A stretch of 64,000 nt of DNA from positions 1 through 64,000 of the forward strand of contig NZ_JBALOP010000017.1 in the NCBI RefSeq assembly GCF_036962685.1, read 5' to 3'. This document shows positions 1 to 8,275 of the stretch, one piece after another. Made by a program: the position numbers and the translations under genes. The stretch is from Ferdinandcohnia sp036962685. GTDB lineage: Bacteria > Bacillota > Bacilli > Bacillales > Bacillaceae_L. Each line of letters starts with the position of its first letter. Within the stretch, counting starts at the first letter, position 1. The notes beneath the pieces were generated by a model, which saw nothing but the letters and a program-made list of their open reading frames with translations, had not been told where the DNA came from and searched no databases.

Positions 1-80
1 ATTATTGGGGGTCACATCATATAGGGGCTGCTTTCTTCATTAGAGTATTAGCTTTTAAAAGCCAAACTATTAACCTACCC

Positions 81-1418
81 TTAAAACCCACCAATTGCCC
101 TAGCATACAAAAACGGATTAGTCCGCAAAGCCGACAATGTCTCCATATCCTTCAACATCTCCAAACTCTTAACCCCATACAAATTATTTATCTCAAGAAT
201 CCAAGGTTTATAATCTTTATCAATTATCAAATCAATAGCCACATCGGCAAAGTGACCGAGCTTTTGATCAAGAACGTTACAAACCTCTATACAGGCTACA
301 ATTGCATTATTCATAATCTGCTTGGCTTTCTCTGAATCTACTTGAAACACAATTCTAATTGCCTTTTCTCCTGTAGAAATGTGAGCGATTTGCTTTAAGT
401 TCGTCACAATGCTTTCTTCTTGGGCTACTCTTCCTACAGAACCTTGACAAACCCATGTACCATTCACGTCTTTTTGCATGTACAGTCTAAAGTCTACGTG
501 TTTGTTCTTGTAGATAGTAGGCATACCTTGTTGCAAGATATAATCTTCATATCGGATGTGTTGATCAAGGTAAGCCACCAATTCGTTAATCGTTCTAAAT
601 GTTTGCTTTTCCTTTTTGTAATTGGTTAAGTTAATGTGATCAACTTCTTTTTTGATCATATAAATACCTTCACCTTTTTTGCCTCGTATCGGTTTTAGGT
701 AGACCATATCAAACATGGATAGCATGTCTTGTAGATCGTGCTTTTGTCTAAATAGATTCGTCCAGGGGACGAACCTTTTTAGACGTTCAGTAGATTCACA
801 GATTTGCCAAAACTGGAGCTTATTAAAGAAGTTTGTATTAAAGAGCTTGTTTCCGAGGTTTATTCTTAAATTACGTTCTAGGTTACTTGGTATTCTGATT
901 TTTTTAAATATCGAATCAGGATAAGGAAAGGTACCTTTTACCCAGCAAGTTTCTACCGTTTTTCCCTCAGGGTTATAATAGTATCCCTGAATGGTTTCAT
1001 TTGAGGTATCAATACTATCACTCGTACAAATAAAGAGGAGACCTCCGATTTCATCATAGCGTTCTAAACGAGATTTGTAGGTTTCAAGTACTCTTGTTGT
1101 TAATCCATTTTTATTCTTTTTGGCAATAAATCCGATAATAGGACCAAGGTGAAGTGTATCCCCTTTTAGCTTGATTTCAAAATTAAGTGTCATAGGAAAA
1201 GTAAACGGGATGGAGTGTTCCGGGAGGCTTATGATATGCTCAGGTAGTGCGTATTGTTTTGTAATGGTAAATTGTTTAGACCAGTTTCCAAGCTTTAATA
1301 GGATTGTATTCGAATGAATATTATTGGTCTGCAAAAATTTATTAGATAAATAGAGAGTGGAATCATTTATATCAGTGCTTCGAAAATAATTTTCCTTCCT
1401 AAAATGTAACTGCACCAT
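81..1418 (-). CDS. YheC/YheD-family spore coat-associated protein
   Basis: About 445 residues from the ATG at 1418, which lies six bases after a GAGGTG ribosome site; an in-frame GTG at 1427 has none. The C-terminal half shows the YheC/YheD ATP-grasp-like pattern: a KPIRGKKGEGIY glycine/lysine loop, RLYMQKD, and a closing DVAIDLIID then ILEINN block that would make the metal/ATP site. Bacillus members of this family are associated with the endospore coat; their substrate is unknown. A CATATTATA box at 1453-1461 resembles a mother-cell sigma -10 and fits that role. The gene is complete and ends just inside the left edge. Confidence 0.85.
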   Translation of the reverse strand: MVQLHFRKENYFRSTDINDSTLYLSNKFLQTNNIHSNTILLKLGNWSKQFTITKQYALPEHIISLPEHSIPFTFPMTLNFEIKLKGDTLHLGPIIGFIAKKNKNGLTTRVLETYKSRLERYDEIGGLLFICTSDSIDTSNETIQGYYYNPEGKTVETCWVKGTFPYPDSIFKKIRIPSNLERNLRINLGNKLFNTNFFNKLQFWQICESTERLKRFVPWTNLFRQKHDLQDMLSMFDMVYLKPIRGKKGEGIYMIKKEVDHINLTNYKKEKQTFRTINELVAYLDQHIRYEDYILQQGMPTIYKNKHVDFRLYMQKDVNGTWVCQGSVGRVAQEESIVTNLKQIAHISTGEKAIRIVFQVDSEKAKQIMNNAIVACIEVCNVLDQKLGHFADVAIDLIIDKDYKPWILEINNLYGVKSLEMLKDMETLSALRTNPFLYARAIGGF

Positions 1419-1452
1419 AACATACACCTCAACCTTAGTATAGTAAACAATT

Positions 1453-1461
1453 TATAATATG
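1453..1461 (-). promoter_or_regulatory. possible mother-cell sigma (E/K) -10 box
   Basis: CATATTATA on the minus strand, about 35 bases before the start of the YheC/D gene, fits the CATAnnnTA consensus of sigma-E/sigma-K -10 elements. No clear -35 was seen, so this is only suggestive. Confidence 0.25.
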
Positions 1462-1640
1462 ATGAATTCTGACTAAATGATTACCCTATTCTAGAAAATA
1501 GGTCAATAAACCGGATTTTATCATTAGCATTGGATACATAATTATGCTTCTCGTCAAACTCTGCTTAGTCAGTAGTGTCTTTTTTAACTACGGCAATTTA
1601 TTTTGTCCTGGTCCCCACTCCAGAGTATTTGTCTGCATAA

Positions 1641-1672
1641 AATCAAAAAACCACAGCATCATTAACTGTGGG
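1641..1672 (-). terminator. intrinsic terminator
   Basis: Minus strand: CCACAG stem, nine-base loop, CTGTGG, then TTTTTTGATTTT. It lies just beyond the propeptide terminator and could be a second stop for the regulator/peptide transcript. The 1419-1741 stretch holds only this, the next terminator and the CATAnnnTA box; a 62-codon ORF there (1588-1776) looks like chance. Confidence 0.6.
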
Positions 1673-1702
1673 AGAAACCAAATTTTATACTTTATTATCT
1701 TT

Positions 1703-1736
1703 TGAAAAAGCAGCCCGGAATGATAGGGGCTGCTTT
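1703..1736 (-). terminator. intrinsic terminator of the propeptide gene
   Basis: Minus strand: AAAGCAGCCC paired with GGGCTGCTTT, followed by TTTT, starting six bases after the propeptide stop codon. Its right arm and flank (1724-1745) recur exactly at 21-42 without the left arm. Confidence 0.75.
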
Positions 1737-1741
1737 CTTCA

Positions 1742-1861
1742 TTATACCTGTACTTCTTGTGACTCTGGGTAATCATTATCTACCCACGCGACACCTTCCG
1801 TTAGTTGATAACCTGCAATTGTTACAAGTCCTAGCATGAGTAAAAGCATTAATTTTTTCAT
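1742..1861 (-). CDS. short secreted propeptide, probable signalling peptide of the RNPP regulator
   Basis: A 39-codon gene with AAGGGAG seven bases before the ATG at 1861. The product begins MKKLMLLLMLGLVTIAG, a Sec-type signal with a basic start and hydrophobic core, then a short acidic tail ending YPESQEVQV. It lies 150 bases downstream of, and codirectional with, the HTH-TPR regulator at 2011-3267 and is closed by its own terminator. That is the arrangement of nprR-nprX, plcR-papR and rap-phr pairs, in which the peptide is exported, trimmed and re-imported by an oligopeptide permease to bind the TPR domain. The mature peptide cannot be told by eye; the last 5-9 residues are the obvious candidates. 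No primary-sequence match to NprX is claimed. Confidence 0.65.
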   Translation of the reverse strand: MKKLMLLLMLGLVTIAGYQLTEGVAWVDNDYPESQEVQV

Positions 1862-1885
1862 TTTATCATCTCCCTTTTAGTGGTT

Positions 1886-1999
1886 GTTCAAAATGTGCGG
1901 TGAATATGACGCATCGAATTTCTGCGTTGGCTTGCTTCTCCGGTACTCAAATCTGCACCGCCTTGAAATTCTCGGTCCTCTTCAGCCTCCTTTTTGAAC
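1886..1999. repeat. putative short inverted-repeat element
   Basis: GTTCAAAA at 1886-1893 and TTTTGAAC at 1992-1999 bracket about 100 bases with a different composition (CCGGTACTC, CTGCGTTGG), with no ORF. The shape resembles small dispersed Bacillus intergenic elements. Only one copy was seen here. Confidence 0.3.
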
Positions 2000-2010
2000 T
2001 CGAATTTTTA

Positions 2011-3267
2011 TTAATTTAAATGACTATGTTTTTTCAAAGATGTAATGACCTTTGAAAAATAATAGCTTGCTAACTTATATTTATGATTTTCTTGATAGAT
2101 TTTCCCTAGTTCCTCCGCATAATAAGCTACCTGGAGGTGATGATCAATGCCTTCAAAATATGGCAATGCATCTTTTTCAATAAATTTTGATAGATTCTCT
2201 GAATGTTGAAGTAAATAATCATAATAGGTGAAATGAATGTTGAATTCGGGAAGATCTTGATGCTTTTCTAGCGTAGCGAATCCTTCCTTCAGCCAAGTTC
2301 TGCACTCATCATAATCCCCAATTTTATAATACTCTTCAACTAAACCATGGATTGAGCGTAACCGGCCAATAACCATATGGTCTTCTTTATGTTCAAGGCT
2401 ATTTCTAAATTGTTCGATGGCTTCGTTTGATTTTCCAAGCTTCGAATATAGAACACCTTGATTATGATAAATCAATCCTAATAAGGATGGATCTTTTATC
2501 CCTTCAGCTATCTTTGTTGCTAATAAATAATTTTCTTCCGCCATCTCAAATTCATCAATTTTTTCATAGCAAATGCCAAGTAAAATTTGACACTCAGCAC
2601 TTCTTTTTAAATCATAAAGTGATTGATAGATGGCGAGAGCCTTCTGTATATACACGATACTTAAGGCTAATTTCCCCATTCGATTATTATTTAGCCCTTT
2701 ATAGTAATACAAATCAGCCATTTCCCAGCCTTCAAAGTGGACACTGCTTGTTAGAATCTCTTCCGCTATCTTAAAATGCTCCTGTGCAACGGGAAACTGA
2801 CTTTTAAAATAATAAAATTGGCCCACAATTTTTTCATAAAAATAATTCATGCGGATATCAAAAATATCTTTATATAAATCAATTTTCTTAATTTGCACTT
2901 CCGCTTTATCTAATTGTTTGATAAAAATAAAATACCTTAGCTCAAAAAGAACGAAGAAAATGGCAACCCTAGAATCATTTGTATTCTTACATTCATAGGA
3001 TTCGTAAAATGTAACGGCTTGCTCCCGCTTTCGGGCGACCATTAGGTGGTACCAATCATAAAGCTCCTTTAATTGTTCATATTCTTCACTTTCAATTAGC
3101 TTGATTCCTAATCGATCACATAATAATTCAAGAACCTCAATGCTTGCCGAGGTTTGGTTATTTTCAATTTTTGAAAGATAAGAAACTGAGATAATCTCCT
3201 GTGCCAGTTCTTCTTGTGTCATGTTTTTTTGAATTCGAAAGAAACGTATTCTGCTTCCTATCTCCAT
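2011..3267 (-). CDS. RNPP-family (NprR-like) quorum-sensing transcription regulator
   Basis: 418 residues. Residues 1-65 are an XRE-type helix-turn-helix (IRFFRIQKNMTQEELA, then YLSKIENNQ). Residues about 75-415 are tandem TPR helices, with typical repeats such as AECQILLGICYEKIDEFEMA and YHNQGVLYSKLGKSNEAIEQ. The length matches NprR (about 420) rather than PlcR (about 285) or Rap, which lacks this HTH. NprR-type proteins bind an imported peptide and switch protease and sporulation-linked genes. The small secreted peptide encoded just downstream is the likely ligand. Start: ATG behind GAGAGGGAATGAG. Targets cannot be inferred. Confidence 0.8.
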   Translation of the reverse strand: MEIGSRIRFFRIQKNMTQEELAQEIISVSYLSKIENNQTSASIEVLELLCDRLGIKLIESEEYEQLKELYDWYHLMVARKREQAVTFYESYECKNTNDSRVAIFFVLFELRYFIFIKQLDKAEVQIKKIDLYKDIFDIRMNYFYEKIVGQFYYFKSQFPVAQEHFKIAEEILTSSVHFEGWEMADLYYYKGLNNNRMGKLALSIVYIQKALAIYQSLYDLKRSAECQILLGICYEKIDEFEMAEENYLLATKIAEGIKDPSLLGLIYHNQGVLYSKLGKSNEAIEQFRNSLEHKEDHMVIGRLRSIHGLVEEYYKIGDYDECRTWLKEGFATLEKHQDLPEFNIHFTYYDYLLQHSENLSKFIEKDALPYFEGIDHHLQVAYYAEELGKIYQENHKYKLASYYFSKVITSLKKHSHLN

Positions 3268-3382
3268 ATCTCATTCCCTCTCATTGACTAACTGGTTATA
3301 TACTCTTTCTAGAAAAATGGTAAAAACCCTTTTTTTATTGATAGGATAAAAGACTCATTTTAGGCCCACAGGAAGTCGGTCA

Positions 3383-3424
3383 CAAAGACGTTGCCACTCA
3401 GAAGTGGCGTTATTAGTCTTTGAT
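3383..3424. other. nested hairpin in the regulator upstream region
   Basis: AAAGAC and GTCTTT enclose an inner GCCACT-CAGA-AGTGGC hairpin. It lies between the regulator start (3267) and the EIIA terminator (3540). It could be a structured leader or a dispersed repeat; there is no T-tract next to it. The rest of 3268-3510 shows nothing clear. Confidence 0.3.
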
Positions 3425-3510
3425 CCTACTCTTGACCAATACACTAAAATCCTATGCTCTACATTTCCTACATATGTAAAAATACGTTTAAATAAACAAT
3501 AAGTACTATA

Positions 3511-3540
3511 TGAAAAAACGGTCCCGCTTTGGGACCGAAC
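3511..3540 (-). terminator. intrinsic terminator of the EIIA gene
   Basis: CGGTCCC (3519-3525) and GGGACCG (3531-3537) form the stem; on the minus strand it is followed by TTTTTTC. It lies a few bases after the EIIA stop codon. Confidence 0.85.
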
Positions 3541-3542
3541 TC

Positions 3543-4040
3543 TTATTTTTTCTTTACTTTTGCTAACTCAGTTGAGCCCGCTGTTGCCTCGCCGCTTCCA
3601 ATCATGTCAAATGTTTCAACTGTATCAAAATTAGTAATGACGATAGGTGTAATCGTACTTGCAGCTTTTTCCTTCACTAAATCTAAATCAAATGTAACTA
3701 GATCTGTTCCAACCTCGACCTTGTCTCCTTCTTTTACATGAGTAGTGAAGCCTTCACCTTTCATGTTCACTGTCTCAAGGCCGATATGTATGAGGAGTTC
3801 CAAACCTATTTCAGTTTTAATTCCAATAGCGTGTTTAGTTGGGAAAACTTGAATAATTTCTCCGTTAACAGGTGAAACAATTTTTCCTTCAGACGGCTCA
3901 ATTGCAAGTCCATCTCCCATCATTTTTTGAGAAAATACTGGGTCTGGCACCTCTTCTAGGGCAAGAATTTTACCAGTCGCAGGAGCAATTAATAGTTCCT
4001 CAACTTTTTTATCTTTACTTCCAAATAATTTTTTAAACAT
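3543..4040 (-). CDS. PTS glucose-type EIIA domain protein
   Basis: 165 residues, a free-standing EIIA-Glc domain of usual length (compare B. subtilis YpqE). The key histidines are visible: His70 in FPTKHAIGI and the phospho-acceptor His85 in LLIHIGLETVNM. It accepts phosphate from HPr-P and passes it to a sugar-specific EIIB. No EIIB or EIIC lies nearby, so it probably serves permeases elsewhere. Strong GGAGGTCT ribosome site and its own terminator suggest a single-gene transcript. Confidence 0.9.
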   Translation of the reverse strand: MFKKLFGSKDKKVEELLIAPATGKILALEEVPDPVFSQKMMGDGLAIEPSEGKIVSPVNGEIIQVFPTKHAIGIKTEIGLELLIHIGLETVNMKGEGFTTHVKEGDKVEVGTDLVTFDLDLVKEKAASTITPIVITNFDTVETFDMIGSGEATAGSTELAKVKKK

Positions 4041-4167
4041 AATAGACCTCCAAAAGATAAGATATGTTTAGTTGTATCATACCCAGAACAAGAAAAAAAG
4101 AATTATGATTTAGGTAATTTGCTTTTACATTTTTCCGAAATATTATTCAATATGTCAGTCTCAAGAT

Positions 4168-4196
4168 GAAGGATTATTGGAGATTATGTCGAATTA
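4168..4196 (+). promoter_or_regulatory. sigma-H-type promoter of the KinB-like gene
   Basis: GAAGGATTA, 11 bp spacer, GTCGAATTA. This matches the sigma-H consensus RnAGGAwWW / RnnGAATww closely and ends 41 bases before the kinase start. Confidence 0.7.
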
Positions 4197-4237
4197 AAAG
4201 AAGTAGTATTCGGAAGATTTAGATTAAGGGGGTGTCA

Positions 4238-5509
4238 GTGGAATTGCTTGATCATATTGGACATGTTCTCTATCATGTTCTCATCGTTATTTTCCCTATT
4301 CTTCTATATTATTTACTTGTTATTCAAGACAATGGCTCAAAACCAAAGCTCCACTTGAATAAATTACTCGGAATGATTGTCGTTATTCTTCTTTTAACAA
4401 TGTCATTTCCTGTAACCTATGCGAATGGATTTTCCTATGACTTTCGAATTATCCCAATATTTGTCGCATTTCTATATATTGGATTATTTCGAGGAATGGC
4501 TCTTATTTTGATTATGCTGGTTTATTCACAATTCCTTGGGGATTCTAGCTTTTTCATGACCTTAATGAATTACGCAGTTATTGCAATCATTTTTTATTTT
4601 CTTTTAAAAAAATATCATTCACTCCTATTAAAAAGTAAGCTGATGATCCTCTCGACCATTTATGGTTTTATCGTCATAACGAGAACGATCACCTTAGTAA
4701 AAAATAACCTAACTGAGCAAATCCTAGTAATGTTCATTTTTTCAATGATTACATGGATTACACTCCTATTAGTAGTTTTACTGATCGAAAACTTAAATCA
4801 ACAAATCCTATTACAAAGGGAACTAAGACGTTCTGAAAAAATGAATGTAATTAGTCAGCTAGCAGCCTCAGTTGCCCATGAAGTCCGCAATCCACTAACA
4901 ACAGTAAATGGTTTTTTACAGTTAATTATTCGCGATGAAAACATTACTGAAAAACAGCGAAACTATATTGATATTACCCTTTCTGAATTAAATCGAGCAC
5001 AATCGATTATCAATGATTATTTATCACTTGCAAAGCCTAATAATAGTAGTACACAATTAATAAATATCAGCGAAGAACTTGCAAAGACTGTGGAACTAAT
5101 GACATCCTATTCAAATATTCAAAATATCGAGGTCCAAACCTCTATTGAAAATCGTTTGTTTATCAACGGAAATAAGGATGAGATTAAGCAGGTCCTTATT
5201 AATATTATAAAGAACGCAATTGAAGCGGTTGGAAATGATGGATTACTTACAATTGATGCCTTCTCAAATGATAATGACATCATCGTTAAAATAACGGATA
5301 ATGGTCCAGGTATGACAAGGGAACAGCTTTCAAAAATAGGTACTCCCTTTTATTCTACTAAAGATAAAGGAACTGGTGTTGGACTTACCATTTGTTTTCA
5401 AATTATTGAGCAATTAAAAGGCTCGATTGAAGTTGAAAGTGCCATTGGAAAAGGCACATCCTTTATTATAAAGCTACCAACATATCAACCACCTTCTACA
5501 TCAGAATGA
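4238..5509 (+). CDS. kinB: sporulation sensor histidine kinase, KinB-like
   Basis: About 423 residues from the GTG at 4238, which is correctly spaced from AAGGGGG; an earlier GTG at 4232 touches that site and is unlikely. The N-terminal 185 residues form about six membrane helices with almost no outside loop. Then come the H box (His214 in AHEVRNPLT), N box (NIIKNAIEA), G1 (DNGPGM) and G2 (GTGVGLT). Size, membrane layout and the MELLDH...FPILLY start match B. subtilis KinB, which feeds phosphate into the Spo0F-Spo0B-Spo0A relay. No kapB lies next door. It sits behind a sigma-H promoter, expected for a gene induced on entry to sporulation. Confidence 0.75.
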   Translation: MELLDHIGHVLYHVLIVIFPILLYYLLVIQDNGSKPKLHLNKLLGMIVVILLLTMSFPVTYANGFSYDFRIIPIFVAFLYIGLFRGMALILIMLVYSQFLGDSSFFMTLMNYAVIAIIFYFLLKKYHSLLLKSKLMILSTIYGFIVITRTITLVKNNLTEQILVMFIFSMITWITLLLVVLLIENLNQQILLQRELRRSEKMNVISQLAASVAHEVRNPLTTVNGFLQLIIRDENITEKQRNYIDITLSELNRAQSIINDYLSLAKPNNSSTQLINISEELAKTVELMTSYSNIQNIEVQTSIENRLFINGNKDEIKQVLINIIKNAIEAVGNDGLLTIDAFSNDNDIIVKITDNGPGMTREQLSKIGTPFYSTKDKGTGVGLTICFQIIEQLKGSIEVESAIGKGTSFIIKLPTYQPPSTSE

Positions 5510-5529
5510 AAAGCGAGGTGAATCATGCA

Positions 5530-6207
5530 ATGTGTGGACGTTTTACTCTATTTGCTGAGTTCGAGGATATTCTTAATCGGTTTGATATCGAAACCACGAT
5601 TGAACAGGATTTATATATTCCAAGCTTCAATATTGCACCTTCTCATTCTGTCCTATCCGTAATTAATGATGGTAAACGTAATCGCCTCGGGTATTTGCGT
5701 TGGGGCTTCGTTCCCTCATGGGCGAAGGATGAGAAGATTGGCTACAAAATGATCAATGCCCGTGCTGAAACCTTAGCTGAAAAACCAAGCTTTCGCCAAG
5801 CCTTTAAATCTAGACGCTGCCTTGTAATTGCGGACAGCTTTTATGAATGGAAAAAAGGTCCGGACAAATCTAAAACACCAATACGTATTAAATTAAAATC
5901 GGATGAGCTATTTGCAATGGCGGGAATCTGGGAGCGTTGGAAATCCCCAGATGGGAATAGCTTGTTTTCCTGCTCTATCATCACCACAACCCCAAATGAA
6001 ATAATGAAGGATATTCACGACCGAATGCCTGTTATTTTGCAAAAGAAAGATGAAAAGAAATGGCTTGACCCGTCTTTGGATGATGTTTCAAATGTGTCAC
6101 ATTTACTCAAACCATTTGACGGCATTGAAATGGAAGCATTTGAAGTTTCAGCCTTAGTCAATTCCCCTCGTAATAACTCACCAAATTTAATACAAAAATT
6201 ATGTTAA
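5530..6207 (+). CDS. SOS response-associated peptidase (SRAP/YedK/HMCES family)
   Basis: 225 residues. I place the start at 5530 because the family needs Cys2 exposed after Met removal (MCGRFTL) and GAGGTG lies ten bases upstream; an ATG at 5506 would bury that Cys. The other active-site parts are visible: Asn and Arg in MINARAETL, Glu in DSFYEWKK and His in IHDRMPVIL. SRAP proteins form a thiazolidine crosslink with abasic sites in single-stranded DNA and so shield them. It follows the kinase by 20 bases, possibly cotranscribed, and ends at a terminator. Confidence 0.92.
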   Translation: MCGRFTLFAEFEDILNRFDIETTIEQDLYIPSFNIAPSHSVLSVINDGKRNRLGYLRWGFVPSWAKDEKIGYKMINARAETLAEKPSFRQAFKSRRCLVIADSFYEWKKGPDKSKTPIRIKLKSDELFAMAGIWERWKSPDGNSLFSCSIITTTPNEIMKDIHDRMPVILQKKDEKKWLDPSLDDVSNVSHLLKPFDGIEMEAFEVSALVNSPRNNSPNLIQKLC

Positions 6208-6211
6208 TAAC

Positions 6212-6246
6212 AACGACTGTAATCCAACTTGGATTCAGTCGTTTTC
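6212..6246 (+). terminator. intrinsic terminator after the SRAP gene
   Basis: AACGACTG (6212-6219) and CAGTCGTT (6236-6243) enclose an inner AATCC/GGATT pairing, followed by TTTTC. Confidence 0.8.
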
Positions 6247-6320
6247 TATGTTTACTCATAAATCACCTATATTTGGAGAAAAATATAATGATTTGCCAAA
6301 AGTAGATTGGAGTATATGAA

Positions 6321-6998
6321 ATGAAGTTTGCGCATTTAACCTTTGAACTTATTCTGGGGTTTTTCTTGCTATTCATCATTGTTAAAATTGTTGGGAGAAA
6401 AATCATCAACCAAATAACACCGTTTACGTTTATTTCAGGAATTGTCCTAAGTGAATTATTAGGAAATGCCTTATATGACGAAAAAATCAATGCCATTTAC
6501 ATGGTTTTCTCGATGTGCCTATGGGGATTTTTATTATTCATTATTGAATTCCTTGGCCAAAAGATTTTATTTTTTCGAGGAGTTTTTGAAGGAAAACCTA
6601 TTGCCCTAATCAAAAACGGAGCTGTTGATAAGCAAGCCCTAAAAAAAGCTCGAATGAATATTAACCAATTGCAGAGCCTCCTTCGCGAGAGTGAAACCTT
6701 TTCGATACGGGAGGTTGCGTATTGTTACCTAGAGGCTAGTGGCTCAATTAGTATTTTAAAGAAGACAAAATATCAAAAAACGACGGTGGAGGATTTGAAT
6801 CTACCCGAAAAACCGGTTTATGTACCTGTCACCGTTATACGTGATGGAAAAGTATTATGGGATGAGATTCAGGATCTAGGATTTAATGAAGCCTGGTTAC
6901 AGAATCAACTTCAGTCACAAAATGTATCGGATTATAAAGATGTTTTTCTAGCGGAATGGCTAGAAGGAGACGGGATTTTTGTTCAAACATTTTTGTGA
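6321..6998 (+). CDS. DUF421 (YetF-type) membrane protein
   Basis: 225 residues. Three N-terminal membrane helices (about 8-30, 37-52, 57-80) contain the family's VGRKIINQITPFTF stretch. A soluble domain follows, with GKPIALIKNGAVD and a REVAYCYLEASGSISILKK core, as in YetF/YcaP. Some DUF421 proteins sit in the spore inner membrane and affect heat resistance and germination; whether this one does is unknown. It begins a three-gene run with a lipoprotein and a small membrane protein. Confidence 0.85.
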   Translation: MKFAHLTFELILGFFLLFIIVKIVGRKIINQITPFTFISGIVLSELLGNALYDEKINAIYMVFSMCLWGFLLFIIEFLGQKILFFRGVFEGKPIALIKNGAVDKQALKKARMNINQLQSLLRESETFSIREVAYCYLEASGSISILKKTKYQKTTVEDLNLPEKPVYVPVTVIRDGKVLWDEIQDLGFNEAWLQNQLQSQNVSDYKDVFLAEWLEGDGIFVQTFL

Positions 6999-7021
6999 AA
7001 AAAATTGCTGGAGGGATTTTT

Positions 7022-7204
7022 TTGAAAAAAACAATGATCACTTTATTAACTATTTTCATGATAGGAACATTAGCTAGCTGTGCACCTCCAAAGGATAAAT
7101 CAAATCATGAAAACACCAAGCAATCAGAAAAGAATAATAATGAGAAAAAAATAAAAATCAAGGTAGCGGATGAGGAAGACGACAAGAAGGAAAAAAAGAA
7201 ATAA
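7022..7204 (+). CDS. small lipoprotein
   Basis: 60 residues from a TTG at 7022 behind GGAGGG. Signal peptide KKTMITLLTIFMIG with lipobox LASC, then a highly charged Asn/Lys/Glu tail without fold. Reading from 6956 would overlap the previous gene and bury the signal peptide. Likely a membrane-anchored accessory of the DUF421 operon; function unknown. Confidence 0.65.
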   Translation: MKKTMITLLTIFMIGTLASCAPPKDKSNHENTKQSEKNNNEKKIKIKVADEEDDKKEKKK

Positions 7205-7226
7205 AATTTTTTTGAGGTGATTTGAT

Positions 7227-7514
7227 ATGGATTTCCCTACAATACATACAAATTTTTGGGATGCTGTAATTGCAGTACCTGCCGTTTTAATCATCACCCA
7301 AATTGTAAAGATCGCTTTTAAAATACCCAAAAAATATGTTCCTACATTAGCACTTATTTTTGGTTTGCTAATTTCTGTTTTTTATAGTCACCGACACAAT
7401 CTACCTGCTGGCTTATTCATGGGATGGTTTTATGGCTCTGCTGCAATCGGCTCATATGCTTCTATAAAAACAACTATACTGGCATATCGAAATACAAGTA
7501 AGGAGAATGGGTAA
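7227..7514 (+). CDS. small integral membrane protein
   Basis: 95 residues with three predicted membrane helices (about 12-30, 40-52, 62-82), the first with a proline and a polar face. AGGTGATTTG ribosome site. It follows the lipoprotein by 22 bases and is probably cotranscribed with DUF421. The size and topology are holin-like, but that alone is not evidence of holin function. An imperfect CCTCCA...TGGAGG hairpin at 7551-7585 may end the operon. Confidence 0.6.
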   Translation: MDFPTIHTNFWDAVIAVPAVLIITQIVKIAFKIPKKYVPTLALIFGLLISVFYSHRHNLPAGLFMGWFYGSAAIGSYASIKTTILAYRNTSKENG

Positions 7515-7774
7515 TAGCAAAGTATTATCGAACATTTTGATAAGGAGATTTTCCTCCACCAACCAATATCTAAAATTGATGGAGGTCAATAGTGTTTTAT
7601 TGAAAATAATGTGTTTAAGACATTTTAACCAATTTAGGATTCCCAACTTTAATTTTAAGGATTTTTATACCTTTCATATACCATAAAATTTTCTATAAAT
7701 ATATTTACTAGTTTAAAGTGAAATTTTTGGATAAATTTGAAGTTAAATTAAATGTAACACTAATGTAATCAAAT

Positions 7775-8143
7775 CTATTTATTATTTTTTAAACTTGTCA
7801 TTGGCATCATATATGTTACTGCTCCAACCTCATCTTTTCCAGTCACTGAAAAAAGTAACGGAGACTTTTCTTTATGCTTACCGCTAATTTCTATTATAAA
7901 TCTATCAAGGCCTGCTGTATTAAGATCAACAGACATACTTTCTTGTGGACCTATATCCCTTGTTTCACTGGAAAACTCGGTTATCTTACCATTTAATTGA
8001 TATAGTGTAATCGTAAAGCTTGCTTTTTTCTTTCGACTGTTATTCACAGCAATTACAGTTACAGTGTAATGAACTGGTTCACTTGCGTACATAGTTCCGC
8101 TTTCATTCTCAATAGGAGCAGTTGAATATAAAAATTTGCCCAT
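7775..8143 (-). CDS. unknown beta-rich protein beside the glycan locus
   Basis: 122 residues; not recognised. No signal peptide or membrane helix. Alternating hydrophobic strands (HYTVTVIAVNNS, ASFTITLYQL, DRFIIEISGK) suggest a small beta-sandwich of the kind found in surface or spore-layer proteins. Good GGAGGG ribosome site. Its place at the edge of a polysaccharide cluster hints at a surface role, an inference only. Confidence 0.6.
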   Translation of the reverse strand: MGKFLYSTAPIENESGTMYASEPVHYTVTVIAVNNSRKKKASFTITLYQLNGKITEFSSETRDIGPQESMSVDLNTAGLDRFIIEISGKHKEKSPLLFSVTGKDEVGAVTYMMPMTSLKNNK

Positions 8144-8275
8144 TAATATACCCTCCTTTTTAAAAAATTGATTTAACCCTTATGCTCAAATGATTAAACT
8201 TTTCTATATTTGTATATGCATGAATAAATATATTGTTTGGACAGATTGACTAGTTCAAATTCATTAAATTTACTA

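Noticed and set aside
1588..1776. 62-codon ORF near the propeptide gene
   Set aside because: It runs through two terminators and overlaps the better-supported propeptide in another frame; no start signal.
7227..7514. Holin in the host region
   Set aside because: Topology alone; no endolysin or phage genes nearby, and it is cotranscribed with DUF421.
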